NCBI GenBank assembly: GCA_005239675.1
Contig: SBBO01000027.1
Coordinates: 1 to 46,174, forward strand
Direction of reading: 5' to 3'
Source of the DNA: Planctomycetales bacterium
Lineage (GTDB): Bacteria > Omnitrophota > Gorgyraeia > Zapsychrales > Zapsychraceae
DNA length: 46,174 bases
Every line of letters begins with the position of its first letter. Position 1 is the stretch's first letter. Shown here one piece after another: positions 1-8,332 of this stretch. The translations under genes were made by a program, and so were the position numbers. Under the pieces are notes generated by a model. That model saw only the letters and a program-made list of their open reading frames with translations. It did no database searches and had not been told where the DNA came from.

Positions 1-1
1 G

Positions 2-649
2 CCGGGGGCAGGACCCGTGGGGGTAACCAAGAAATTGGAACCGTATCTGCCAATATCACGAATCATTAAGCGGCTTGATGGTTCCTATGCCCTTAATTAC
101 GACTATCCGGAATCTATTGGATACATCGCTTCTTTTTATGGAAATTTTGCCATAATCCTGCGGGCCTATGCGTACACGCTTCTCTTGGGAAAAGAAGGAT
201 TAATAGAGACATCCAACCATGCAGTTCTGAGTGCCAATTACCTACGCGAACGCTTGAAAGAACGTTTTGAGCTTCCCTTTGACCGTTTCTGTATGCACGA
301 GGCTGTGTTCTCAGCCTCCCGGCAGGCAGGCCGAGGCGTTCACGCGCTCGATATCGCCAAATTTCTCATCGACCAAGGGATTCATCCCCCCACAGTCTAT
401 TTTCCTCTCACCATCAAGGAATCCATGATGATCGAACCAACCGAGGCCGAGTCCAAACAAACCCTTGATCGCTTCATTGAGGCAATGATTAAGGCTGATG
501 ATTTAAGCCTTGCCGACCCCAACGTTTTCGCTAACCTACCACAATCGACGCCGGTCACCCGCCCTGATGAGGTCAAAGCTGCGCGCGATGTCAATACAAA
601 TTACTTTCTCAACAAAACAGTCCAGACCCAATTAGCAGCCGCGATTTGA
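2..649 (+). CDS. gcvPB: Glycine dehydrogenase (decarboxylating) subunit 2, C-terminal part (partial)
   Basis: This is the C-terminal part of the pyridoxal-phosphate P-protein subunit 2 of the glycine cleavage system, which decarboxylates glycine and passes the aminomethyl group to the lipoylated H protein. The reading frame is open at the left edge. It begins with a PGAGPVGV motif, which in this family follows directly after the PLP-binding lysine motif, so the active-site lysine lies just outside the window. A GTG at 17 is an internal codon, not the start. The tail with FPLTIKESMMIEPTEAESK and the spacing to the stop are typical of GcvPB. The next gene, 13 bases on, is a lipoate ligase, which fits because the H protein needs lipoate. 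The family call is firm; only the N-terminal part is missing. Confidence 0.93.
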   Translation, partial: PGAGPVGVTKKLEPYLPISRIIKRLDGSYALNYDYPESIGYIASFYGNFAIILRAYAYTLLLGKEGLIETSNHAVLSANYLRERLKERFELPFDRFCMHEAVFSASRQAGRGVHALDIAKFLIDQGIHPPTVYFPLTIKESMMIEPTEAESKQTLDRFIEAMIKADDLSLADPNVFANLPQSTPVTRPDEVKAARDVNTNYFLNKTVQTQLAAAI

Positions 650-662
650 CCGCCATTTTTAT

Positions 663-1388
663 ATGATTCTCAAAGACATTTCCTTTCCGACACCACAGGA
701 AAATATCCTCTACGATGCTGCCCTTTTGGAACTAGCCGAACAAGGACTGGGAGGGGAGATCCTACGTTTTTGGGAATCAGAGCAGCCCTTCGTTGTCCTA
801 GGACGCATCTCAAAGGCAGCTGAGGACATTCATGTCTCCAAGGTGGTCCATGACCGTATTCCTGTCCTGCGCCGTGTCTCGGGTGGAGGCACGGTCCTGC
901 AAGGCAAGGGGTGTCTCAATTACACGTTAGTTTTGTCTAAAGAACGGCCGGGAATCCAAGACCTGCACCAATCCTATCAACAAATCCTGGGGGCTATCAT
1001 TGCCGCACTCAAGGCCTTGGGTATCAATACTGTATTTCATCCATTGTCTGACATTGCCTTAACTCAAGGCAATAAAAAGTTCTCCGGAAACGCCCAAAAA
1101 CGTTCACGAAGTTTTATCTTACATCATGGGACGCTTCTTTATCGGTTCGATCTTGAAAAAATGGAAAAATATCTAACGGTCCCTAAAAACATGCCCCCAT
1201 ACCGCAAAAACCGTTCTCACAAGGAATTTGTGGCTAATCTTCCCTCGGTCACGGCCGATAGTTTAAAACAAAAAATCCAGGAAATCTTCAATGTTTCCCA
1301 AGAGATCAACCATCTTTCTTCGATAGAAAAAAAGTGCCTGGCCGACCTCTTCAGCCGTTCCAATGATGCTATCTATCTCAATGGATAA
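663..1388 (+). CDS. lplA: Lipoate-protein ligase A family protein
   Basis: The protein (241 aa) belongs to the biotin/lipoate ligase (BPL_LplA_LipB) fold, which attaches lipoate or octanoate to a lysine of carrier proteins such as glycine cleavage H protein. The motif RRVSGGGTVLQGKGCLNYT around residues 77-95 is the RRxSGGGxVxHxxGxLNY signature that binds the lipoyl-AMP intermediate. A second motif, KKFSGNAQKRSRSFILHHGTL, carries the conserved lysine. The short C-terminus lacks a clear LplA accessory domain, so it could be an LplA catalytic domain, an octanoyltransferase of the LipM/LipL type or an amidotransferase. It lies 13 bases after gcvPB and probably shares its transcript, which supports a role in loading the H protein. 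The exact donor (free lipoate or acyl-ACP) cannot be read from sequence. Confidence 0.85.
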   Translation: MILKDISFPTPQENILYDAALLELAEQGLGGEILRFWESEQPFVVLGRISKAAEDIHVSKVVHDRIPVLRRVSGGGTVLQGKGCLNYTLVLSKERPGIQDLHQSYQQILGAIIAALKALGINTVFHPLSDIALTQGNKKFSGNAQKRSRSFILHHGTLLYRFDLEKMEKYLTVPKNMPPYRKNRSHKEFVANLPSVTADSLKQKIQEIFNVSQEINHLSSIEKKCLADLFSRSNDAIYLNG

Positions 1389-1646
1389 AGATCCGCGCCA
1401 GGGGCATAGACCGGCCTACCCATCCCCTAAAGGGGGTAGATCTTAATACCGCGCCACATATTAAGGTTAGGATAAACGCGGGAGCGAAAGTGAACAACGA
1501 AAGTGAATACCGCTGGACTTCATCGCTAAAGTTTGATATAAAATTTGGGCAACGCTATTCCTTTGGGCAATCCTGCGTTGCCAAAAGGCTTTCACGTGGA
1601 CGGGCAGGATTGACCAAATATTTTACAAAGCAAAATATTGTATCTT
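1389..1646. other. Intergenic region with several inverted repeats, no gene
   Basis: No credible protein is encoded here; the one open frame (1490-1684) runs into the tRNA. The stretch holds a 6-base inverted repeat after lplA (CTACCC 1416-1421 with GGGTAG 1434-1439) and a tandem 10-base repeat CGAAAGTGAA (1485-1494 and 1498-1507). It also holds three further inverted repeats: GGCAACGC 1548-1555 with GCGTTGCC 1575-1582, CAATCCTGC 1568-1576 with GCAGGATTG 1604-1612, and AATATTTT 1617-1624 with AAAATATT 1632-1639. The second and third hairpins share bases 1575-1576 and partly exclude each other. It may hold a structured leader or small RNA for the downstream tRNA and pentose-phosphate operon, but no known RNA family was recognised. 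Confidence 0.4.
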
Positions 1647-1719
1647 GGGCCATTAGCTCATCTGGTAGAGCAACTGACTCTTAATCAGTGGGTGGCAGGT
1701 TCAAGTCCTGCATGGCCCA
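1647..1719 (+). tRNA. tRNA-Lys (anticodon CTT)
   Basis: A full cloverleaf can be folded. The acceptor GGGCCAT (1647-1653) pairs with ATGGCCC (1712-1718). The D stem is GCTC/GAGC, and the anticodon stem ACTGA/TCAGT encloses loop CTCTTAA with CTT at 1680-1682. The T stem GCAGG/CCTGC encloses TTCAAGT. The discriminator is A1719 and the next bases are TTT, so CCA is not encoded and must be added by the CCA enzyme. The transketolase operon starts 35 bases downstream and may be co-transcribed. Confidence 0.95.
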
Positions 1720-1754
1720 TTTAAAATGAGGCTCGGGTAGTAAACTATACCAAT

Positions 1755-2591
1755 ATGCCGTCTCCCGATATCGACATCACATCTCTTGAGGGCAAGGCCA
1801 AGCACATACGCCAGAAAATCCTGGAAACGCTCTATCACGCAGGATCCGGCCATCCGGGAGGGTCTCTGTCCGCCGTTGAGATCATGATTACACTGTATTT
1901 TTATAAAATGAATCACCGCCCTCAAGATCCTCAATGGAAAGATCGGGACCGATTGATTATCTCTAAAGGGCACGTGACACCCGTCGTCTATGTAACGCTA
2001 GCAGAATGTGGCTATTTCCCCAAAGAAGAATTGCCAACATTCCGGAGGTTCGGTTCACGACTGCAAGGACATGTGCACCATAAAGTCCCCGGCGTTGAGT
2101 TTAATACTGGATCCTTAGGGCATGGATTATCCGTTGCCAACGGCATGGCCCTGGGGGCACGGATGCTAAAATGCCCCTTTAAGACCTATTGTCTCTTAGG
2201 CGATGGCGAGCTTCAGGAAGGATCTATTTGGGAGGCCGCCATGGGTGCTTCCCACCGGCAGCTCGACAATCTCTGCGCGATCATCGACTACAATAAAGTC
2301 CAGGAGAACGGTCCTACGAATGAAATTAAGAACTTAGAACCACTGACAAAGAAATGGGAAAGTTTTGGCTGGCATGTCCGGGAAGTGGATGGCCATAATT
2401 TTCAAGAACTCATCAAGGCATTAGATGAATTCGATACCATGAAGGGCAGGCCTATGGTCATCATTGCCCATACGATCAAAGGCAAAGGGGTCTCGTTTAT
2501 GGAAGGAAAGGCTGCCTGGCACGGTAAGGCGCCCAACAAAGAACAGCTGGAGATGGCCATCGCACAGCTGCGCGAGGGAGACACACGCTAA
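1755..2591 (+). CDS. tktA: Transketolase, N-terminal (thiamine diphosphate-binding) subunit
   Basis: This 278-aa protein is the N-terminal half of a split transketolase, which moves two-carbon ketol units between sugar phosphates in the non-oxidative pentose-phosphate pathway. It shows the GHPGGSLSAVE motif near residue 33 and the thiamine diphosphate/Mg2+ motif GDGELQEGSIWEA near residue 152. It also has the LIISKGH and TGSLGHGLSVANG segments typical of transketolase. Its length is about half that of fused Tkt. The stop overlaps the start of the C-terminal half as TAATG, which suggests translational coupling and a fixed subunit ratio. The start ATG is 35 bases after tRNA-Lys. Confidence 0.95.
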   Translation: MPSPDIDITSLEGKAKHIRQKILETLYHAGSGHPGGSLSAVEIMITLYFYKMNHRPQDPQWKDRDRLIISKGHVTPVVYVTLAECGYFPKEELPTFRRFGSRLQGHVHHKVPGVEFNTGSLGHGLSVANGMALGARMLKCPFKTYCLLGDGELQEGSIWEAAMGASHRQLDNLCAIIDYNKVQENGPTNEIKNLEPLTKKWESFGWHVREVDGHNFQELIKALDEFDTMKGRPMVIIAHTIKGKGVSFMEGKAAWHGKAPNKEQLEMAIAQLREGDTR

Positions 2592-3538
2592 TGGAAATGA
2601 AGGCAACCCGCGATGGATTTGGCGAAGAACTGGTCAATCTCGGCAAAGAAAATCCAAAGGTCGTTGTACTTTCCGGGGACCTTGAAGACGCAACCCGCGC
2701 CGAGCATTTCAAGCATGCCTTTCCCGACCGTTTTTTCAACCTAGGTATCGCAGAACAAGACGTGATCGGCACCGCTGCGGGATTGAGTTCAGTAGGATTG
2801 ATCCCGTTTGCCTGTTCCTTTGCTGTCTTTTTGACCAACCGCGCCTACGACATGCTGCGCCTAGATGTCTGCTACAATAAGAGCAACGTCAAGATCGTGT
2901 GTTCCCATGCCGGCATTACTGTTGGAGAAGACGGTGCCTCGGCCCAATGTCTCGAGGATCTGGCGATTATGCGGGTTCTTCCCAATATCCAAGTCATGTG
3001 TCCGGTTGATTTTCTTGAGGCCAAGAAGATGACCCGCGCCATCGCCGCTCAACAGGGCCCGGTGTACATGCGCACTGGCCGCGCGCCATTTCCGGTGATT
3101 ACCAAAGAAGACGATCCATTCCAAATCGGTAAGGCCAATGTCATGCGCGAAGGAAAGGACGTCACCATTTTTGGCTGCGGCCTAATGGTTTACGAAGCCC
3201 TACAGGCTGCCGATATCCTCCAGAAAGAAGGCATCAGCGCCAAGGTAGTAAATATGCATACCATTAAACCCATCGATGAGGACATAATCTTACATTCAGC
3301 AAGGGTGACGGGCGCCATCGTAAGCGCAGAGGAACATCAAATCCACGGGGGATTAGGGAGCGCTATTGCTGAGGTTGTCGTTAGACACAGCCCGGTCCCT
3401 ATGGAAATGGTCGCCATTAAGGATACGTTCGGAGAATCCGGCGCACCGCAGGAACTTTTAAGGGCCTATCATTTAAAAGATACGGATATCGTGGCGGCAG
3501 CCCAAAAGGCCATCCAAAGGAAAAGGCGGATACCATGA
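2591..3538 (+). CDS. tktB: Transketolase, C-terminal (pyrimidine-binding) subunit
   Basis: This 315-aa protein is the partner half of the split transketolase. It carries the pyrimidine-binding domain with the motif FNLGIAEQDVIGTAAGL, in which the family's conserved glutamate contacts the thiamine N1', followed by the transketolase C-terminal domain (about residues 185-310). The segment VSAEEHQIHGGLGSAIAEV is typical of split transketolases and of the related DXS family; DXS proper is excluded because the N half is a separate short protein. It starts on the last base of the upstream stop and ends in a 4-base ATGA overlap with transaldolase. The tktA/tktB labels denote N and C halves, not the E. 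coli paralogues. Confidence 0.94.
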   Translation: MEMKATRDGFGEELVNLGKENPKVVVLSGDLEDATRAEHFKHAFPDRFFNLGIAEQDVIGTAAGLSSVGLIPFACSFAVFLTNRAYDMLRLDVCYNKSNVKIVCSHAGITVGEDGASAQCLEDLAIMRVLPNIQVMCPVDFLEAKKMTRAIAAQQGPVYMRTGRAPFPVITKEDDPFQIGKANVMREGKDVTIFGCGLMVYEALQAADILQKEGISAKVVNMHTIKPIDEDIILHSARVTGAIVSAEEHQIHGGLGSAIAEVVVRHSPVPMEMVAIKDTFGESGAPQELLRAYHLKDTDIVAAAQKAIQRKRRIP

Positions 3539-4671
3539 TGACAAAAACAACCATCCAACAATTAGCAGAATACGGACAAAGCATCTGGTTGGACTACATC
3601 AGTCGCGACTTATTGGAATCTGGAAAACTGAATGCGCTTATCATCCAAGGCCTGCGCGGGATGACATCCAATCCATCGATTTTCAACCAGGCCATCAGTA
3701 CCAGTCATGATTATGATGGCAAGATTATCGAACTCAAAAATTCCGGAAAAACGACTTTTGAGATCTACGATGCCCTGACCATTGCCGATATCCAAAAGGC
3801 AGCTGACGCCTTTAAACAGGTCTATGAAACAACCAATAGGTCTGATGGCTATGTGAGCCTAGAAATCAATCCGAAAATCGCGCACAAAACCCAGGAACAG
3901 ATCAATGAGGGGATGCGGTTGTTTCGCGCTGTTGGGCGTCCTAACGTCATGATCAAGGTCCCGGCCACACCGCAAGGCTTTCCCGTTATTGAGGATCTTA
4001 TCGCTAACGGTGTCAATGTCAATACGACGCTTATCTTCTCTTTAAAACAATACAAGCACACCATAGACGCTTATGGGAACGGCCTGACGCGACGATTGAA
4101 GAATAAACAAACAATTGATACCGTGCATTCCGTTGCCAGCGTATTTGTCAGCCGCATTGATACGATGATTGACGACATTCTAAACAAGCACCTGATGGCT
4201 TCCCCCACCCACCTAGAATACCAAAATATCAAGACTCTAAAAGGAAAGGCGGCCATAGCTAATTGCCATATCATTCTTGAAAAATATAAACAATGGGCAG
4301 CTAGCCAACAATTTAGGACGCTCTCTCTCCAAGGCGCCAACCTCCAACGACTCCTGTGGGGGTCCACCAGCACCAAGAATCCACAATACAGCGATATCAA
4401 ATACGTGACCGAACTTATCGCACGTCCCACCGTCAACACGCTTCCAGAGAAGACCTTAGCGGCATTTCTAGATCACGGCATTGTTCAGGAGGCCTTTACA
4501 TCCACTGTCGATGAATCACTGGAGACCTTGAATAAATTAAAGGGTCTGGGAATTGACATCGACTCTGTCTGTCAAGAACTTTTGCGCGAGGGAGTCAAGG
4601 CCTTTGAAGATTCCTTTGAAGCGCTCTTGAGCGCCATTGAAAAGAAAGCAGCGCAGTTGTGCGCTCAATGA
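3535..4671 (+). CDS. tal: Transaldolase
   Basis: Transaldolase moves a dihydroxyacetone unit from sedoheptulose 7-phosphate to glyceraldehyde 3-phosphate. The 378-aa length matches the longer class found in cyanobacteria and actinobacteria. The sequence shows RGMTSNPSIFNQAI near the N-terminus, VMIKVPATPQG with the Schiff-base lysine near residue 141, GVNVNTTLIFS, and ASVFVSRID. The ATG at 3535 gives a 4-base ATGA overlap with the transketolase stop; a second ATG follows at 3538. The overlap with both neighbours places it firmly inside the pentose-phosphate operon. Confidence 0.95.
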   Translation: MMTKTTIQQLAEYGQSIWLDYISRDLLESGKLNALIIQGLRGMTSNPSIFNQAISTSHDYDGKIIELKNSGKTTFEIYDALTIADIQKAADAFKQVYETTNRSDGYVSLEINPKIAHKTQEQINEGMRLFRAVGRPNVMIKVPATPQGFPVIEDLIANGVNVNTTLIFSLKQYKHTIDAYGNGLTRRLKNKQTIDTVHSVASVFVSRIDTMIDDILNKHLMASPTHLEYQNIKTLKGKAAIANCHIILEKYKQWAASQQFRTLSLQGANLQRLLWGSTSTKNPQYSDIKYVTELIARPTVNTLPEKTLAAFLDHGIVQEAFTSTVDESLETLNKLKGLGIDIDSVCQELLREGVKAFEDSFEALLSAIEKKAAQLCAQ

Positions 4672-5450
4672 GGGAAATCCGCATTTTTGAAGACTCATAT
4701 TCTCTGGCGCGTGATCTCCTAAAAAGGTGGTCAGAGATCGCACGCAAGGCCATTGGCGACCATGATCAATTCAACGTCGCACTGTCCGGCGGGTGCACCC
4801 CCATTGAATTTTACCACCAACTTTCAACCCTTAAGGATTGTCCATGGTGGCCAAAGACACATCTTTTCTGCAGCGATGAACGCCTCGTTCCTCTGGACCA
4901 TCAAGAAAGCAACTTCGGCACCATTAAAAAAAATCTCATCGATCATATCCCTATCCCCAGAGGAAACGTCCATCCCATCCGAACCGATGTTGAGAATGTG
5001 ACGATCGCCGCTGAATACTTTAAAGATGAATTGGTGGGGCACTTCGCGTACCAACGAAAATCATTACCAAGTTTTGACCTTATCTTGCTGGGGATAGGCG
5101 AGGATGGTCATACCGCTTCGCTCTTTCCCCAAATGCAGCATACCGCTAATGCCAATACCGTAACGCTACCAGTTTCTCTGCCGCAGCTTAAACATGATCG
5201 TATCAGCCTGTCTTTATCCGTACTGAACAACGCCAGTTATGTCATTTTCCTGATTCAAGGAAACCAAAAGGCAGGCATTGTCCACCAGATCCTTGAAAAA
5301 AATTTGATCTGTCCGGCCGGGCAAGTCAATCCAACCTCCGGTGAGCTTATCTTTCTTTTAGACAAACAGGCAGCAAGGCAATTATCCCATCCGATGCTTC
5401 TTCCGGAAAGAAACGACAGAATTCCTGATATTTTTCATTGTCTCGAATAA
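4668..5450 (+). CDS. pgl: 6-phosphogluconolactonase
   Basis: The protein (about 260 aa) hydrolyses 6-phosphogluconolactone to 6-phosphogluconate in the oxidative pentose-phosphate branch. Family motifs are ALSGGCTPIEFYHQL, FCSDERLVPLDHQESNF and the signature LLGIGEDGHTASLFP, which separate it from the related glucosamine-6-phosphate deaminases. I chose the ATG at 4668 because it forms an ATGA overlap with the transaldolase stop; a GTG three codons upstream (4659) is possible. No glucose-6-phosphate dehydrogenase or 6-phosphogluconate dehydrogenase lies in the window, so its pathway partners are elsewhere. It closes the four-gene operon. Confidence 0.92.
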   Translation: MREIRIFEDSYSLARDLLKRWSEIARKAIGDHDQFNVALSGGCTPIEFYHQLSTLKDCPWWPKTHLFCSDERLVPLDHQESNFGTIKKNLIDHIPIPRGNVHPIRTDVENVTIAAEYFKDELVGHFAYQRKSLPSFDLILLGIGEDGHTASLFPQMQHTANANTVTLPVSLPQLKHDRISLSLSVLNNASYVIFLIQGNQKAGIVHQILEKNLICPAGQVNPTSGELIFLLDKQAARQLSHPMLLPERNDRIPDIFHCLE

Positions 5451-5531
5451 GCAATCGGATATAATAACTATTGACCTTAAGTTTTTATACGTTCAACGTT
5501 GGCACAACTAAGAACAAGGGATGGGTAGTCT

Positions 5532-7022
5532 ATGGACCCATGGGGTACGATAGCGCGTCTCCCGCGTAGAGAAATCGAGGAATTACAAAACCGCCGGCTG
5601 CGCTATTTCATTAATCGCTATCTTTATCCTTTCAGCCCCTATTACCGTCGACTCTTTGACCAAAATAAAATTCGCCCCCAAGACATCCAGGGCGTCAAGG
5701 ATCTGCAACGCATTCCTTTTATATCTAAAACGGATTTTCTAGCTACAGCAAATGACAATGACCGTAACCGAGATTTCATCCTTCAGCCGGATAAGCAAAA
5801 AATCCGCGCGTCCTGGCCGCCCACCGAATTGGCATCTCTTGCCCTGACGAAGATCGTCCGTGGTCAAACGGCCCTGGAAGACCAATTAGCCACCGAATTT
5901 AAACCAGTCTTTATGACGTTTACGACTGGCACAACAAACCGGCCGGTACCATTCTTCTACAGCAATTACGATATCCAAAACCTCGGTATCTCTGGCGGAC
6001 GTATGTTAAAACTTTTTGATATTAAGTCTTCAGAAAATATCTTGAATATGTTTCCCTATGCCCCACATCTGGCGTTTTGGCAGGTAGTTTTTGGCGCGCT
6101 TTCAGCCAATGCCTTGGCCTTAAATACCGGTGGCGGCAAGGTCATAGGGACTGAAGGCAATATCGCGGCCATAGAAAAGCTTAAACCTTCCATCGTACTT
6201 GGGGTCCCTGGCTATGTCTACCACGTCATGCGAGAGGCCTCAGACAAAGGTCGCAATTTTGCCTTCATCCGCAAGATTGTCCTGGGCGCAGCGCGCGTTA
6301 CCTTAGCTTTTAAATTAAAACTCATAGAAATGCTAACCGCCATGGGGGCAAAAGATGTGGCTGTGTTGGGGACATATGGCTTTACAGAAGCTAAATCAGC
6401 TTGGGGCCAATGCCCATCAGGCCCAGGCATGTCTAGTCCAAGCGGATATCATCTGTATCCGGATAAAGAAATATTTGAAATTGTTGACCCCAAGACCGGC
6501 CAGGTCCAGAAAGAGGGGAGGGATGGAGAGATCGTGTATACCGCCTTGGACGCGCGCGCCAGTGTGGTGATGCGCTACCGCACCGGCGATTTCGTCAAGG
6601 GCGGGATTAGGTACGAGCCGTGCCCTTCCTGCGGACGCACCCTGCCACAATTATCAAGCGACATTACCCGTTTATCCAATATCACCAACATGCATTTTTC
6701 TAAGGTCAAAGGGACCCTCGTCGATCTCAATTGCCTTGATAACATTTTTGCGCAAATCGCGGCAGTCGATGAATGGCAGGTCGAAATCAAAAAGAAAAAC
6801 GATGATCAATTTGACGTTGACGAAATTATTATTTACGCCTGTGCCCGCTCGCATACCAATCAAGACCAGGCCGAGAGTGAACTACGCAAGAAATTTCTCC
6901 TAACGACCGAATTAACGCCCAATGCCTTCCATTGGATTTCCCGACCAGAAATGGTCAAACGCCTAGAATTGGAGACAGCAAATAAAGAAAAACGGATTGT
7001 GGATAAAAGACCTAAAGAATAA
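5532..7022 (+). CDS. Phenylacetate-CoA ligase-like AMP-forming acyl-CoA ligase
   Basis: This 496-aa protein is an adenylate-forming enzyme of the PaaK (phenylacetate-CoA ligase) group. It should activate a carboxylic acid with ATP and join it to CoA, releasing AMP and pyrophosphate. The phosphate-binding loop appears as MTFTTGTTNRPVPFF near residue 128, the acid motif as YGFTEAKSAWG, and the adenine-site aspartate in YRTGDF. A CPSCGRTLPQ segment resembles the cysteine-bearing insert in many PaaK-like proteins. The substrate is unknown; the following thiolase and FadJ-type genes suggest a fatty or aromatic acid that enters beta-oxidation. The gene starts 81 bases after pgl and probably opens a new unit. 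Confidence 0.8.
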   Translation: MDPWGTIARLPRREIEELQNRRLRYFINRYLYPFSPYYRRLFDQNKIRPQDIQGVKDLQRIPFISKTDFLATANDNDRNRDFILQPDKQKIRASWPPTELASLALTKIVRGQTALEDQLATEFKPVFMTFTTGTTNRPVPFFYSNYDIQNLGISGGRMLKLFDIKSSENILNMFPYAPHLAFWQVVFGALSANALALNTGGGKVIGTEGNIAAIEKLKPSIVLGVPGYVYHVMREASDKGRNFAFIRKIVLGAARVTLAFKLKLIEMLTAMGAKDVAVLGTYGFTEAKSAWGQCPSGPGMSSPSGYHLYPDKEIFEIVDPKTGQVQKEGRDGEIVYTALDARASVVMRYRTGDFVKGGIRYEPCPSCGRTLPQLSSDITRLSNITNMHFSKVKGTLVDLNCLDNIFAQIAAVDEWQVEIKKKNDDQFDVDEIIIYACARSHTNQDQAESELRKKFLLTTELTPNAFHWISRPEMVKRLELETANKEKRIVDKRPKE

Positions 7023-7034
7023 ATAAAAAAATAA

Positions 7035-8309
7035 ATGGGACGCGTTGCGGTCATTAATGGCATTCGAACCCCCTTCTGCAAGATAGGCACCGATCTAAAA
7101 GATTTGGCTGCCCAGGAGCTCGGACGCATCGTAACGCGCGAACTCCTGGAACGAACGGTAATCGATCCGAGCACGATCGATGAAGTCATCTTCGGTAATG
7201 TCAGCCAGCCAGCCGATGCGGCCAATATCAGCCGTGTGATTGCCCTCTTGAGCGGCATACCCCAAACAGTGCCTGCTTACACGGTGCACCGCAACTGCGC
7301 CTCGGGGATCGAGTCTGTTGTTCAGGCCGCTATCAAAATCCAGGCAGGGCAAGGCAGGTGTTATGTCGCTGGCGGGACAGAGTCCATGAGCAACATCCCG
7401 TTTTATCTAACCAAGGAACTTAAAGAGATCCTAACCAATCTTTCCAAGGCAAAGACTTTTCTACAAAAATGGCAGGCGCTAAGTCAAATCAGGATGACAC
7501 ATCTCAAGCCGCACAGCGGATTAGAAATGGGCCTCACGGACCCCGTCTGTGGACTGATTATGGGTTCAACCGCTGAGGTCCTAGCCAGAGAATTTGACAT
7601 CACCCGCCAGCAACAGGATGACTTTGCCCTTGAGAGTCATCAACGGGCTATCCGCGGTAGAACGGCCTTGCGTGAAGAAATTGTCCCTGTCATTGCGCCT
7701 CCAAGATATAAGTCAGCGATGGAGCACGATAATGGCCCGCGTGAGGGCCAGACGAAAGAGGCCTTACAGAAATTAAAACCATATTTTGACCGACACTCAG
7801 GCACCGTGACTGTTGGCAATTCTAGTCAGGTGACCGATGGGGCGGCGGTGCTCCTTGTCGCTAGTGAGCAAAGAGCAAAAGAACTCAATCTAAAGCCCCT
7901 GGGGTTCATCCGGGCCTATGTCTTTGTTGGTGTGGAGCCGCACCGAATGGGGATAGGCCCTGCCCATGCTATCCCTCAGGTCCTTAAGAAGGCAGGGATG
8001 CATTTACGCGATATTCAAGCCATTGAAATCAACGAGGCCTTTGCCGCGCAGGTCCTGGCGTGCCTGAAGGCATTGGCCAGCGATGGTTTCACCAAACAAT
8101 TTGGCTATGAGGGATACACCGGCACCATCGACCCTGCAATTCTTAATGTCAACGGAGGGGCGATTGCCCTCGGTCATCCGGTGGGGACAACAGGGACGCG
8201 CCTCATCCTTACTATGCTCAAACACATGCAGCGTCATAACCTCAATACCGGCCTTGTGTCGTTGTGCGTTGGTGGCGGCCAAGGGGCAGCCGTAATCTTA
8301 GAACGATAA
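7035..8309 (+). CDS. fadI: Thiolase (acetyl-CoA C-acyltransferase, FadI/FadA type)
   Basis: This 424-aa thiolase should cleave 3-ketoacyl-CoA with CoA at the end of each beta-oxidation turn, or run in reverse as acetoacetyl-CoA synthase. The nucleophilic cysteine sits in HRNCASGIES (about residue 88). The second motif INEAFAAQ, the histidine motif NGGAIALGHPVGTTGTR and the C-terminal cysteine motif LCVGGGQGAAVIL are all intact. It starts 12 bases after the CoA ligase and precedes the FadJ-type gene. The 424-aa length is nearer to FadI (anaerobic beta-oxidation partner of FadJ) than to FadA, so the symbol is tentative. Confidence 0.85.
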   Translation: MGRVAVINGIRTPFCKIGTDLKDLAAQELGRIVTRELLERTVIDPSTIDEVIFGNVSQPADAANISRVIALLSGIPQTVPAYTVHRNCASGIESVVQAAIKIQAGQGRCYVAGGTESMSNIPFYLTKELKEILTNLSKAKTFLQKWQALSQIRMTHLKPHSGLEMGLTDPVCGLIMGSTAEVLAREFDITRQQQDDFALESHQRAIRGRTALREEIVPVIAPPRYKSAMEHDNGPREGQTKEALQKLKPYFDRHSGTVTVGNSSQVTDGAAVLLVASEQRAKELNLKPLGFIRAYVFVGVEPHRMGIGPAHAIPQVLKKAGMHLRDIQAIEINEAFAAQVLACLKALASDGFTKQFGYEGYTGTIDPAILNVNGGAIALGHPVGTTGTRLILTMLKHMQRHNLNTGLVSLCVGGGQGAAVILER

Positions 8310-8332
8310 AATTTATCATTAACCATCTTAAT

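Noticed and set aside
1490-1684. 64-aa open frame before the first tRNA
   Set aside because: It runs through the tRNA-Lys gene, has no recognisable domain and covers hairpin-forming sequence, so it is not a credible gene.
2591-3538. 1-deoxyxylulose-5-phosphate synthase
   Set aside because: Motifs overlap with DXS, but the preceding gene is a separate short transketolase N-half and the neighbours are pentose-phosphate genes.
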